DNA from: Eremophila alpestris peregrina
Lineage: Eukaryota > Chordata > Aves > Passeriformes > Alaudidae
NCBI GenBank assembly: GCA_009792885.1
Contig: WMCF01000018.1
Location: forward strand, 829,008-893,007
Reading direction: 5' to 3'
DNA length: 64,000 nucleotides
The notes beneath the pieces are model-generated. The model was not told the origin of the DNA. It saw nothing but the letters and a program-made list of their open reading frames with translations, and ran no database searches. The translations under genes and the position numbers were made by a program. Shown here in pieces: positions 53,129-64,000 of this stretch; the stretch's first letter is position 1; every line of letters starts with the position of its first letter.

Positions 53129-55077
53129 CTGTGGGCTTTTTTTCATACAAGTTATAGAGAAGAGGATTTTAGTAAGGGTCTGAACCTCACAGTGCTCTGA
53201 CTGGTTTAGTAGGTTCCCTGTTCAGCATGCCATGTCCTTCAAAACAACCATGCAGGGTTATGAGAGGCGTACATCTGGCATGAAATTAATTGAATCTGAG
53301 GCCAAGTTCTCCAAAAGTAGGTAGTTCCCTCCAAACATACCTTTGAGTCTTCATAATTCTTACCATAATTCCTGAAGTTTGGACTTCTTAAAATTTGCCA
53401 TGACTAACTTACATTTACACTAATAAGTATATAAGTCAAGAATTTGCAATTTTCTCCTCCATGACAAATTGAGGATGTAAAGCGGTGAATGAGCTGCTAA
53501 CATCTCATTACATGCAATGATGTCATTATGTGGAAAAAAAGCACAACAGGAATGCCTGAAGCAAGATTTTTAGTCACTGAGATTCAAGGACTTGGTGTCA
53601 ACTACTGACTCAAATTGAAACATTTAGGATGAAATTCAGTGCCTTAAGTCCAGCAGCTCTAGCACTACTATGCTGTATGGGCTTGACATTCTCCTTGCTT
53701 CTTTAATGGACTTAAACCCTGTTGAGGTAATGGGAGGAGCATGGTTGGAACTTCAGAACTGTTTAATTCAATTGTAACCTTGGCAAACCTTTACATTTTC
53801 ACAGATCCTCCAGTAACATGCTCCAAAATCCCACAGGAGACTGCTAAACTTTGTAGGGCCTGCCTTAGATGAAATATACTCAGACAGGTTTGTTCTTGTT
53901 CAGCACACACTGAGGTTCCTCTCTGATAAAGCTACAATACTGTAAATTCTGCAAACCCTGGACAGCTAGGGAAAAATCTGAGCACACTTAGACACTGTAT
54001 AATCTCAGCTAGTGTGTACTTGGTTCAACTCCATTGAGGGGAAAGAACCAGAGAGCAGGGATTAGATGGAACCAAGGCTCTCTGTATTCTGAGTGACAGT
54101 GCAAAGATGAGCCCAGCTCCACACAGCAAACTGCCCTGGCTGCTGGGACATTTGTCTTCCTTCTTTTATTTTATCTGTATTCTCTTGAGGCTTTATGTGA
54201 GGCAGAAGATGTGGATGTCTGGGTTTCTCAGGGGAGCTGCTGGGACAGCTCAGGTGAATAAAATCCCTAAACCAGTTAGTATCTCACAGGGTGAAACACA
54301 ATCCTCTCCTGCTCTAAGCTACTCTGTATCCTTAGATTGTCCCACTTTCTCGCGGGAGGAAGAGCTACTGTAGTCCTCGGGACTGAGGCCAGAACTCTCA
54401 AGTTGTTCCAGCAGTGGGAGAGAGAGAAAAAAACTGAGCCACTGCCTAAGCACAATAAACCACAGCACCAAGGGAACAGGAGCAGATTTGCTGCAATATA
54501 ATCCCTTTGGTGGAAACAGCTTGGGATGCTGCCTCCATGGTAGCTGGGGTCTTCATAGCCAAAGGGATGGCTTCTGCTTTTTCTCAGGGAAGCTTCTCTG
54601 GGTGTTTGTTGCTGGTCTTGAAGGGTGGCCAGACAGCAAGGACTGCCACCACATCCAACAGCCTCCTGGGTCCTTTGCAGCTGAGCAGAACAGAGATATT
54701 TACTGCTCCTTGTCACAAATGATTCAGGCAGGGAATGACATGGAGAATATACAGACCCTCTGTGCTTCTCCCTGACTCCTGCTTGGGCAGGTGACCTATG
54801 GATGGGTGTGGGTGCTGTTTATGGAGTGACAAGGCACCCCAGTTTTGGAAGGAGCTGCCTGCCCCTTGCAGCCTTGCATGGCCAGGGGTTCTGGGCACTT
54901 TGCTTACACAGAAGCCAAAGTCTGGGAAGGGATATGGAGGTGTGTGTCCCAGGGCACCAAGCCTTGTCCTGCAGCTGGGGTGGTCCCACCACAGCTGTGG
55001 CAGCTGCTTCCCTCATCTCACACTATTCACAGGCTACAAAAGCCCAGAAATGGTTAAAATAGAGAAATGTTTCTCAC

Positions 55078-55135
55078 CAGTGCAGGACATATTTGAGAAC
55101 AGGAGATAGGCAAATAACAGACAGATCTTCAGCAC
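55078..55135 (-). CDS. Exon candidate, 58 nt
   Basis: The donor is consensus (CTG|GTGAGA); the acceptor (TGCGTGAAGGAAAG) is weak. In phase 1 to 2 it reads AEDLSVICLSPVLKYVLH, and the join to the next exon gives YVLHCRLKEVIWGTK. Start may instead be at the AG a few bases up- or downstream. Confidence 0.43.
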
Positions 55136-55453
55136 CTTTCCTTCACGCATATGTAAGATTTATTGTTATGAAGGGAGAAATCACAGAGATCTCTCTCTGC
55201 CACAGAAAGAGCATGTATGAATTCAAGTCTAAATTCACAGAGTAATCAGAATTAATTTTCAGAACAGTATCTCGTTACTGGCTAAAACAAACAGCGTGGT
55301 TACCACCAGGGGAACTCCAAGATCCCAGGTGGGCAGATCATGAAAAATTAAATAGTTATCTGGGGGGAGAAAAAAAGAAGGAAAAAGACTCTTTCTAGAG
55401 AAATTTGCCTCAGATGGAAATTAAAAGGAGTGAAGCTAGAGAAGGTGGATTAC

Positions 55454-55469
55454 CTTCCCAATTCAGCAA
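55454..55469 (-). CDS. Candidate 16-nt microexon
   Basis: An outstanding pyrimidine tract (CTTCCCCTTCTCCTCCCGGC) and ATTAG acceptor lie before 16 nt (LLNWE plus one base) and a GTAATC donor. Phase 0 to 1 would link 61326-61513 to 55078-55135. The tract is the complement of a purine-rich edge of the CpG block, so it could be coincidental. Confidence 0.27.
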
Positions 55470-55540
55470 CTAATGCCGGGAGGAGAAGGGGAAGAAGATG
55501 TGCTGTGCTGTCCACGGGCACATCGATGGCGGCCGTGGGG

Positions 55541-55586
<46 letters not shown>
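55541..55586. repeat. CTGTCC hexanucleotide tandem repeat, about 7.5 copies
   Basis: An uninterrupted run of the 6-bp unit CTGTCC within the CpG-rich block. On the plus strand it would encode SL, VP or CP dipeptides, on the minus strand RD or GQ dipeptides; no evidence it is translated. Confidence 0.95.
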
Positions 55587-56185
55587 CAGCCTGCACTTTT
55601 GAACCGAGCGATTGAGTCAGGCCCGGCGGATCCACGGGAAGATGGGAACAGGATGAGTGGACCTTTGATGTTGCCAGGGTGTAATAGCGAGAGGAGACGA
55701 GAGAGCCTGCGCTCACAGTAACCCACTGTCTCTCATCAGCAGCAGCACATTAATTTGCCAAGTGAGGATCACGCGGGAGAAGAAGCGGAGCGGCTTGTCA
55801 GGAAAAAAGCAACCGGGAGGGAGCCCGGGGAGAGGAGGGGGCCGGGGGCAGGGGGAGAGGCGGGGGGGTTGAAGGGGACTTCGGAGAAAATTGCTGAAAA
55901 TTACAGTATTCAGCTTTTGGTGACAGTATATCAAAGCCCAGCTTCTGCCTTTATGATACTTAAATCCCTGCCGCTTCCCCAGAAAAACAGCATCGGCACA
56001 ATAGAAACATTATGTGCTGGGTGGGGAGGGGGAGCGCCGCTGAAACGGGACTCGCTCCGGGATGGGATCCTGAGCGGGACTTGGAGCGCCCGATGGCTCC
56101 ACGGCAAGGACGGACAAAGTGTCTTCTGCAGCGACAATGTCCTGAGGAGGCGCTTTGAATTCAGCTCCTGTTACACGGTTTGGAG

Positions 56186-56430
56186 CACACACACGGTCTC
56201 TCTCTCACACACACACACTGAGCCTCTCACACACACTCTTACACACACTCTTACACACACAATCACACACACACACTGAGGCACTCACACAAACGCACAC
56301 TCAGACACACACAGTCACACTCACTCACACACACACACACACTGAGGCACTCACACAAACACACACACTCAAACATACACACTCACACGGACACACAGTC
56401 ACACTCACACACACACTCACACATTCACAC
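56186..56430. repeat. Long AC/ACACTC-type microsatellite
   Basis: About 245 bp composed of CACACA runs with recurring CACTC, CACTGAGGC and ACACAA variants. The CACTGAGG(C/A) module recurs in part, pointing to higher-order duplication inside the array. It splits the CpG-rich block. Confidence 0.9.
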
Positions 56431-57099
56431 TCTGCTCCCTTCCCTCCCAAGGGAAACGGCCCTTGAGATACAGCAGCATTAACTGACACCTTAGTAAAAG
56501 GATTATAGCTCTGTAAAGTCAGGGATTTATGCCTTCTTCTAGTTAAAAAACGCCTCCATCATGGGATTGGCACCCTCTTCACTGGCTCTACCAAGTGCAC
56601 CTCCACAATTACTATCTTCCTTAGCCAGTGGCTTCCGGGGGCCAGAAGGGAACAAGAGAGAACACAAATCCCGGGACATCGGTCAGGGAGGGCGGAGGTG
56701 GGGTGTGTGGCAGAGATCCCCACCAAAACAGAAGGAGGTGAGCTGCAGGACAGGGAAGCTGCAGAGTGTGCCTAGGGGAGTGCAGAGCCCCGAGAAAGCT
56801 CCTGTGCCCCCGAAGGGAGCAGGCACGGCAGCCCCCGAGCAGATTTCACACACACCCGTGGTTCTCGGCTGGGCACCGGCTGACAGGAAGAAACAGTGTC
56901 AGAGCTCCTCGCTGGAATCGAGTCACAGGCGAGCCTCACGGAAAGCCTGAGCCAAGTGGCTGGCCGGAGGTGTGCCTCGGAGCAGCAGAGCCAAGGGGCC
57001 GAGGGGAAGGCAGCTCCTCCTGGCACAGGTTTGACATCAGGCTGGAGCTGCCTGCGCTGCCCACACGTAATTCTACCCGCAGGGATGGAACAAGTTAGC

Positions 57100-60000
57100 A
57101 AATGTTAGCTGGTAAATAAGTTATCCTTAAAGAACCATGCAAACCTCAGCACAGCTCCGCAAGACCCTGTGAGGGAGGCAGCTATCGCCCCCTTTCCAGA
57201 TGGCTGGAAGAGGTTGGAGCGCTCTCAGGGCTGTCCTCAGGAGAGCTCGTACACACTGAGGAGGTCTCTGCCAGGAGCATGGCTCGCTCGGCATTTGCTG
57301 CCAAGCCCCAGCCCAGGGCTCAGCCCATGAAACCATCTATTATCTTTAAGGCACCATTTGCCGAGAAACAACATCAAAGGCCTTTGTGTTCCTAAACCTA
57401 AAACTCTTTATGAGAAGGACAAGGGCATTTGAGCCTTGTGCAGACAGATTTGCTTTGCTGCCTCCCTCCTGCCCCTGTGCTCCCAGGCTGGTAACACCTT
57501 TCTTTCCCAGGGTATGTATGGAGGAGCAGGAGATATTAAGGAATTAGGCTGGAAGCCAAAAGCACTGCCCACTCTGCGCAGAAATCCTGCAACGGCCTCC
57601 TGGAGGAAATGAAAGTTTCTTTCATTAGGAAAGATACTGAAGTTACACCAGAGGTACATTTGGGCCCAGGATCAAAGGCCAGGCATGTATTTTAACACTT
57701 CATTGTGTTTTACAGGTACAGCTACAAGTCACAGGGATAGAGAAAGGTGTGCCTTGTCCCCTCTGAGATTCACAACAGGTTAACCCCTCCTGTCACTTGA
57801 AAGGGGACAAGCACACCCAAGTGCTCCTCACACAAAAGTTGTGAGGAAGCTCGACACCAAGATCCCTGCCCAAAGCACAGCTTTGCAAAGCAGGCACTGC
57901 ATAAATTCCTCAGTCCTTCAGCCAAAGGAATCCAAAGGGGGATAAAATGACAGAGAAGTCTCCCAATGGGAAGGGCAGTGCCCAACTGCTGGCTTGAGGA
58001 ACCATTAAGAAATACAAAAGTATCCTTCCCCCACTGCATTTAATAATCCCTGAATATTCAAGGGAAGCTGTATTTCTATGAATGCTTGCCTTGGAAAAAA
58101 AAATCTTTTTTTCCCTCTGGATTGTCTGTGAAAACAGCAGAAGACAGCCAATCTGGCTCCATTTCCAGTCACTTGAAGGGATGGCAAGTCTTCCTCAAAC
58201 TACCAGTTTCCAGGAGTTGTTTGTGACAGCCCAGATGATGATCCATGGCTGGCACTCAGCTCTGTGAGGCTTACAGCACAGGGAGGCTTCAGCTTGGGGG
58301 CCATACTTGGAATATGTTTTGGAAAGAGCACGTCTCAGGCTGGGGATGCTCATTCAGGAGCAAGAAGCTATCTGGAGTATATCTAGAAATCTTATTGGAG
58401 GAAGGTTTGTGTCTAACAACACGGCTTATTCTCTTAAAATCAATAAAACATAACATGACAAGAAGAGCAAATCTGATGCTCATGAGGAAAGGGCAGAGAA
58501 GGGGCATTTCTTCTGCACTGGATCAGTGCAGCAGCCCATCTTTTGTGGTGAGATCTCTTTCCTGCTCTCCTGAAGAATCTGGTGCTCACAGAGTGCCCAG
58601 GGAACAGTAAGCACAGAACCAGCAAGGATGGATGGATGGATGGAGCCTCTGAACACTTCCCTGAAATCCAGCAGTGCATAGCGAAGGTGCTTCTGACCAT
58701 GATACAAGTGGGTTTTTGCTGCCATGGCTAGAAACTTGTTCTCTTGATTTGCCTTTTGGAACCCATGCAATTTTAGCACCCAAGAGTTGGCAAGGGGTTT
58801 TACAGTTTCACTACACCTTATTGTTTGTATGAGATGAGACTGGTGCACAAACCATAACATGCCCTAAAATATTATCACCAGGACAAAGCCAAAGTCTATT
58901 TTGCCTTTTTTCAGAAGATCCACTAAGGTTAGGATTTTAACATCTAACATCACTTGCATTTAAAATTTGAGCTCCATATGGCAGGATTTCATTTTTAAAA
59001 ATTGTTATTGGGATTTAAGAGATCATGTTTATGGGGAGAGAGCAGAAGGTGGAAGACGTGTTAAGTTATGCAGCAATGGGGCCATCTATGAAGGATTTGT
59101 GACTGCATTTGCCTTTGCACTTTCCATGTGCCCAGAGGCTAGAGCGGTAATGGTTGGTCTGCATATCTGTACATCCTGCATGCAGCTAGAAAAGAGATCA
59201 AAAACATTTTTCAAGCATTAATTCCTTAATTTTTTTCTGTGCAGAGGGAGGAGAGCCGATTTTCCATATGGCTGTCATGTCCAAGTGCACGTAGGGGCAC
59301 ACTGAGCACATTGACTGGAGTTGTTCTAGAAGCTCTAAGCATTGTTCTGTGCTTTCTTCTCTTTCCAAGCATCCTTGTTTTGCTGATTTCTGGTCAGAAA
59401 CACAACCTGGAGTGCCCCAGGGCTGTGGCAAAGCCGGCTGTCATGACATTTCCAACCTAACCAGAAGTGCAGGAAATATCCCAAGAAAGCTTGTTTTTAT
59501 AGGCTCCCAGAAGGCTTGCATATGTCAGATATGCTTATCCAGACCAAACCCAGCCTTCCTGAAATTCACCCCTCACTAACATTAATGCTTTTTTCCATGT
59601 CAACTTGAGTAGTGTGAGATTTTGGCGATCAGGGAGTAGTAAAGATTTGTTTACTGCGGTTTTGGAATGGATGTTGGTTTGTTTATTACAATTCATGCCA
59701 AAGGAATATTTCATAACATGTAATGTATTTCATCCTATTCATTCCTTTCATGATTTTCACTTACTGTAGGGTTTTTGTTTTGAAAGCTTGTGTTGTTCAG
59801 CAGTGGCCAAATATATAAAGCAAAAGGAGGTGAGGAAAAATAAAGATGATTTTGTAAGATGCTGTCCCTTTCTTGATAATTTCAAAGGTGAAATCTCAGG
59901 CTGGTGCAATGCAGTTCAAAAACAAGAGAAGGCTGTTAAACTGTCACATTTTCAAGTATTGAAGTTTTACAAAAATGGTGACAATCTAAAACCTTTTATT

Positions 60001-61320
60001 GATTCTATCACTTATCATTGTTTCTTGGCTAATCTACTTTAAGTTAATATTTTAAATCATGTTTCCAGTCCAAATATGCATGGCAAAAAAACTGCAATGA
60101 GTTTTCCATTACCACTTAGCTCTCATCAGGCTTAAATTTTGCTTCTGCAAGCTTCGATTGTTCAAACCTGCACCAAAAATACCTTTAAAGGATTTTCAAT
60201 GCCTGACATTAATTTCCTTAAATATGTAAATATTAACCAAATATTTTTGTAGGGTTGTCTGTTTTGAGGCAGTAGGAGGTTGAATAAGTATTAAGCCCCC
60301 AGGTAAGATTCCTTGTCTAATGCAAAATAAAGCCACATGGGCCCACTGTTAATACAGAAGGCATAATTTTTTTAAAGAGGAGGAGTTTGTTATACATTCC
60401 TTTTTATGTGAAGACTTCTAAAGTTAGCAAAGTTTGTATCTTTGGTAAAATACCCAGAACTGGAAGATCTGCTGAGAGCTGCTGAACTCATCTCAGAAAT
60501 GCAGCTCTCTGTGTCCCATTGCCATTATCTGATTTAGAATGCAAGATATATCCTGCACTGGAAGATACAATCTACATTTCCCAGTGTGTTAATAACTTGA
60601 CCCCCTCCAAAGGTCCTGCTGTGTGTATTGAAGCTGTCTATTAATTCCCTTGTGGACTGCTGGTTTTGGTATTTAATCTCCAGGAAGAATTTAAGAAGGT
60701 CAAAGTCCCCTTCTTTGAGGAATGCCATACAAGTAATAAAACAAAGTGCATTTGCCCCTCAAAGAGCTAGAAGTCTGGGAGCTGTGTTGACAAGAGACCT
60801 TTGGACTATTTATGCTGCTATTAGAAAGAGGGGGAAGGGCAGGGAGATAGTTACTGTAGTTTAATAAGTATGGGAAGATGGTTAATACACATGGAGTTTC
60901 AGCCCCACTGTGACATTTGATTTATGTTAAATATAGTGAAGGGGTCAAGATCCCTTTTCACACCACTGCAATCCTATGGACCCCCTGGGTCTGTGCATGG
61001 TGGCTAGAATTTGGATGATGCTGGATTTCTTGGAGCAAAGAGGTTTAGTATGTAATGAAAACTCAGCCAAGTTCCCACAGAGGGATCTGCTCACAGAGTT
61101 TCTGTGTAGATAGGACATCAGCACAAAGCATCATTAAGCCCAAAGACCAAACAGAAAAAATCCCTAAAAGGTGCACTTGACAGCACTGGCTCAATCTTAA
61201 ATCCCAGCTTCAAGCAGACCTTCCCCTGTCTGCAGAGGACTGCCAAGACAGCAGCATTAGGGCCTCCCCACTGCTGAGAGAAAAATCCAAAACCCACATC
61301 AAAACATTCAAGGACTAGAA
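57100..61320. other. Intron-like region
   Basis: No accepted exon. A GGAT tetranucleotide run lies at 58626-58643. A 60.53-60.73 kb segment is open on both strands, without convincing splice sites. Confidence 0.45.
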
Positions 61321-61325
61321 TTTAC

Positions 61326-61513
61326 CAGGTCATAATACAGAAGCTCCTTGGTTGGAGACTCACTGGGCACTTCATGCCATTGTCTCAAAACAGCCATGGA
61401 GATATAACCACAATTTCCAAAGGTCATTTCATAGCATGTTGCAGTGACTCTGGGCACATCTGAGGCTGCTGCAGTGTTCTTGAGCTCGTGCAATGCCCAT
61501 GCACAACTCATAC
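61326..61513 (-). CDS. Exon candidate with conflicting frames
   Basis: The donor is good (CTG|GTAAAT, phase 0). The main frame reads CAWALHELKNTAAASDVPR early and PTKELLYYDL at the end, using an acceptor at GTGAG|GT. A better acceptor (CTCTTGGCCCTAG) lies 8 bp upstream at 61521; using it puts the first part in another frame (SVRYELCMGIARAQEHCS) that stops after 30 codons. The 196-nt length from that acceptor is one base more than a multiple of three, as a single-base insertion or sequence error would give. Confidence 0.45.
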
Positions 61514-61775
61514 CTCACAGACTAGGGCCAAGAGGGTTGCTGGTGTAATACATGGCATTATCCTAGATCTCTGAATAGGTTACTGGACTTATTAGCTCTG
61601 CTTTCCAAGAAAAACAGAGAAAGCATGATAGCACTGTTCATGCCTTTGTTGATCCATCTGTCTTTTCAAGCCCAATGGCCAGTTCCTATTAGGTTTTGGC
61701 AGTAGAAGACACTTCAAGGCATCCCATTCCTGCAGGCTGATTTGAATGCATGTGGTACAGAGAGCCTAGGAATAC

Positions 61776-61960
61776 CTCCACAAAATAAAAGCTGCTACAT
61801 AACCTCAACCTATTCAACTCCAGGAAATGCACAAGTAAAGGACACAAAAACTGAGACTTTGGCTGGTTCAGTGGCTTGTGAAGCTGCTTCCCATAAAAGA
61901 ACACTGGAGGCCAAGGAGAGCTGTAGTGAGCAGCCTTGTGAAAGTATTCTGCAAATTCTC
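61776..61960 (-). CDS. Exon candidate, 185 nt, unknown protein
   Basis: It has an excellent acceptor (TTCATTACACCTTTTTCAG) and a GAG|GTATTC donor. Phase 1 to 0 is open over 61 codons: EFAEYFHKAAHYSSPWPPVF, later PLLVHFLELNRLRLC and FYFVE. A second frame is open for 49 codons but stops before the donor. It ends in phase 0, suiting the better 61521 acceptor of the next exon rather than the 61513 one. Confidence 0.5.
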
Positions 61961-62340
61961 CTGAAAAAGGTGTAATGAAATTTTCCCAGTAATCTGTGGA
62001 AAAAAGGCCTTTTCAGCCCAGCTTTCACAGGCAAATGAAAGTTAAGGCTGGAAGTAGAAACTCTCCACAGCAGACCCACCCAGGCTGTGCTCCCTGGGCT
62101 GCAGGACAGTGTCCCCTGCAGCTCACAGAGCAGCATCCTCCCCCTGCCGTGCCCCCAGACACACCAGGCACTGTCTGTGCACGGCACCTCGCAGCCCAGG
62201 TGTGGGCAGATAATGGCCCCGACTTCCCTTTTACTGCTGCTCTTATTTTATCTGCCCTGAGATACCATCAGTGACAAGGCAAGTGTGGGGAGATTTCTTT
62301 GACAGTCCTCTCATGACATCTGATTACAAACTGCCTGAGC

Positions 62341-62516
62341 TTATCCAACGCCTCCCCTGGCTGATAACTTCAAAGGGACTGGCTCTCCCTTCTCTTGCTT
62401 CAGCTGCCCAAATAGCTCCTCTTCCAGGGCTCTGATTTTGGCCAGGCTTTCCATGAAATGCATCAGTGTCACTGTGTTCACAGGGCTGGATCTGAGGAGG
62501 AATCTGGGCTTATAGC
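62341..62516 (-). CDS. Exon-like open block, donor unclear
   Basis: After a modest acceptor (TTTAGGCTTGTCAG) a coding-looking frame runs RFLLRSSPVNTVTLMHFMES, then AKIRALEEELFGQLKQEKGE, a charged helix or coiled-coil-like segment, to a TAA at 62341. No good donor lies within it; the best GT (GTTATC) leaves phase 2, which does not fit the next candidate exon. It may be a terminal exon of another transcript, an exon with a missed partner, or a decayed copy. Confidence 0.4.
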
Positions 62517-62523
62517 CTGACAA

Positions 62524-64000
62524 GCCTAAACTTGGATGGGCAAATATGCTGAAAATTGAGGTTTTATGAACTTTTCAAATTATTTTTGTGTGTTCATGGG
62601 GTTCAAAAATTGGATTAAGGTCATGAACTTTTCCTCTCCTCCTCCTGTCATTTGAAACTAAGTTTTTTTCCAGGAGTGATTAGTTCCATTAAAAGAGTAT
62701 TTTCCGAACTAAATGGGAGTTCTGTGCTACTGCGTGTCCAGACAGGAGATGTGATGAATCACGAGATGGAAGAAAACTTTGGAATGAAAAGCCCATCACC
62801 CTGATTAGAAAATGTGGATAAAATCCTGGCCCAGTGAAGTTAACAGCAAAACATTATTGCCCTCTGTAAGACCAGGTTTTCATCAGTTACTTTTTTGTTT
62901 CATTGGAGTTTTTCTTCTCTCCTTCTCCTCTTGGGAGCTGTGTTTGTTTTCCTTCAGCCCACTCAAAGGCTTTTTTTCCTCCTTATTTTTGAATAGCTTT
63001 CATATTTCTTTTTTCCACAACTGTTCCTTAGACTGCTTCCCTTTGATAGAACTCATTCTCAGCCTGCTTAGAGTTCAACTAAGATGTTTCAGGAGCCTAA
63101 GACAAAATAAATTTGCCTCTGGAAACTTCATTCTTTCCACAATTTTCTGTGGCTTTCACCACCACGCCAGCAAAAACTAGCTGCTTTACATGTATTTTGA
63201 AAGGAGCTTGGTTTGCAGGGGAAGTTTCCCACTGCCAGAGGAAGCCAGGGTAGCTACAAAGCACAATGCACATGGATGGCAGAAGGCACCCTCAGGGATA
63301 TTTTTTCCCCATTAGGCTGGCTCTGCATGGCAGTGAGAAGTGATGACCACTGAAACCACCCAGAGCCAGTGTGGTCCCAAAGGTTGACAGTTCCCACTGG
63401 AACTGTCCCCAACAGTTCAGTCAGTGTCAGAGTTGTGACACTCATAGAAACCAAGCGTGGGATTTCTGCCTCCTCCTCATGATTCAGGAGCAGAATCTCT
63501 TATTTTCTGCCTGTTTATCTCTCAGTAAAAATGAGACCCCCAAGTGATAACGCATAGCTGCACTACCAAGGAACATGAAGGCACAATCCATGTCCTTGAT
63601 AGTTTAACAACTTAGTTTATCTGATTGTGTCTTAGTTTAACAGCTGAAAATTAACTTTGCTGTGCTACCAGTTACATTTCCTACTGCCCACAGAGTGCAT
63701 TTAGTGTTTGAGGCTTCAGTTATGCCTTCTGAGATGAAGATCAACCTTCAAAAGAGTTCACTGTAAAAAAAATAACATTGTAAAAGGTGTCATTTTGCAC
63801 ATCAACTTTGCTTCCAAAAATTATTTTATGTGAATGGCTGCTGCCCATAATTCCTTGTGAGTATTCAAACTTTTGAAAGACAATATATTTTAGCTGATAG
63901 CCTGAGAAGTTCCTGGGGTGATAGTCAAAGAGCCTGAAATCCTCTGTGCATCACACAGTAAGAAAACAATCCCAGCACTTCTCCAAACTGAAAGGACACC
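62524..64000. other. No supported feature
   Basis: AT-leaning non-coding sequence. No exon, repeat or RNA gene recognised. Confidence 0.5.

Larger units (their letters stand above)
55480..57080. promoter_or_regulatory. CpG-rich block, possible promoter or CpG island
   Basis: CpG dinucleotides are frequent from about 55.48 to 56.16 kb and 56.6 to 57.08 kb, split by an AC-rich microsatellite. Open frames exist in many registers on both strands because stops are rare in such sequence, and none has splice or start support. It could be a promoter for either strand, including a non-coding or alternative first exon. The transcription start cannot be placed from sequence. Confidence 0.45.
351..61960 (-). 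other. Putative large multi-exon gene locus, identity unknown
   Basis: This entry groups the minus-strand exon candidates listed separately. Seen: about two dozen short blocks bounded by AG acceptors and GT donors, most with only one open frame, whose intron phases join in order from 55.5 kb to a stop codon at 351. Inferred: one transcript running right to left, with its 5' part beyond or near the right edge. Peptides such as SAVDRSKTLKDFLELG and LNRNANFVLDWLHTQ look like genuine globular or helical protein, but I cannot assign a family. A large ciliary scaffold (CFAP54 type) was considered and not supported. Individual microexons may be wrong even if the locus is real. Confidence 0.55.

Noticed and set aside
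54276..54775. Long overlapping open frames on both strands
   Set aside because: GC-richer segment where stops are rare; no splice sites fitting the frames and no family similarity.
55755..56279. 174-codon plus-strand frame across the CpG block
   Set aside because: Low-complexity composition and an end inside the AC-type microsatellite; not credible as protein.
351..61960. Assignment of the locus to CFAP54 or another named ciliary gene
   Set aside because: Considered because of gene size and helical peptides, but I could not match any segment to that protein, so no symbol is given.

Overview
The window looks like avian nuclear DNA, probably from a songbird. It is AT-leaning, has no bacterial-style gene packing, and its long open frames are mostly chance. 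It carries fragments of CR1 LINE 3' ends with the (ATTCTATG)n-type tail and one solo LTR that resembles passerine ERVL-type LTRs. The taxonomic call rests only on these repeats.

The main content, read by eye, is a set of short exon-like blocks on the minus strand from about 61.96 kb down to about 0.35 kb. Most are flanked by a pyrimidine tract plus AG and by a GT donor, and have one usable reading frame. From about 55.5 kb downward their intron phases can be joined without conflict: 55454-55469 (0 to 1), 55078-55135 (1 to 2), 53062-53128 (2 to 0), 52599-52625, 52429-52476, 51802-51936 (each 0 to 0), 48721-48938 (0 to 2), 45585-45616 (2 to 1), 28221-28372 (1 to 0), 27546-27607 (0 to 2), 25466-25530 (2 to 1), 23187-23219 (1 to 1), 21683-21729 (1 to 0), 20709-20768 and 16037-16078 (0 to 0), 6633-6669 (0 to 1), 5133-5216 (1 to 1), 4642-4708 (1 to 2), 4352-4433 (2 to 0), 4045-4071 (0 to 0), 1821-1837 (0 to 2) and 351-555 (2 to stop). 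I do not recognise the protein. It appears mostly helical with no family motif I can name. The model is an inference and individual microexons may be false.

Region by region: 0.35-6.7 kb holds the putative 3' exons plus a CR1 fragment cluster at 1.44-1.74 kb. 6.7-28.4 kb is mainly intron-like, with scattered exons and a perfect 27-bp inverted repeat at 20.2 kb. 28.4-45.6 kb has no exon I accept, but contains CR1 pieces, a small CpG-rich patch at 36.1 kb and short tandem repeats. 45.6-55.5 kb is the densest exon part and includes the solo LTR at 46 kb. 55.4-57.1 kb is a CpG-rich block with a hexanucleotide repeat and a long ACACTC-type microsatellite. 57.1-61.3 kb is empty of accepted exons. 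61.3-62.5 kb has three further exon candidates with unresolved phases. 62.5-64 kb shows nothing I can support.

No tRNA, rRNA, CRISPR or bacterial feature was seen.
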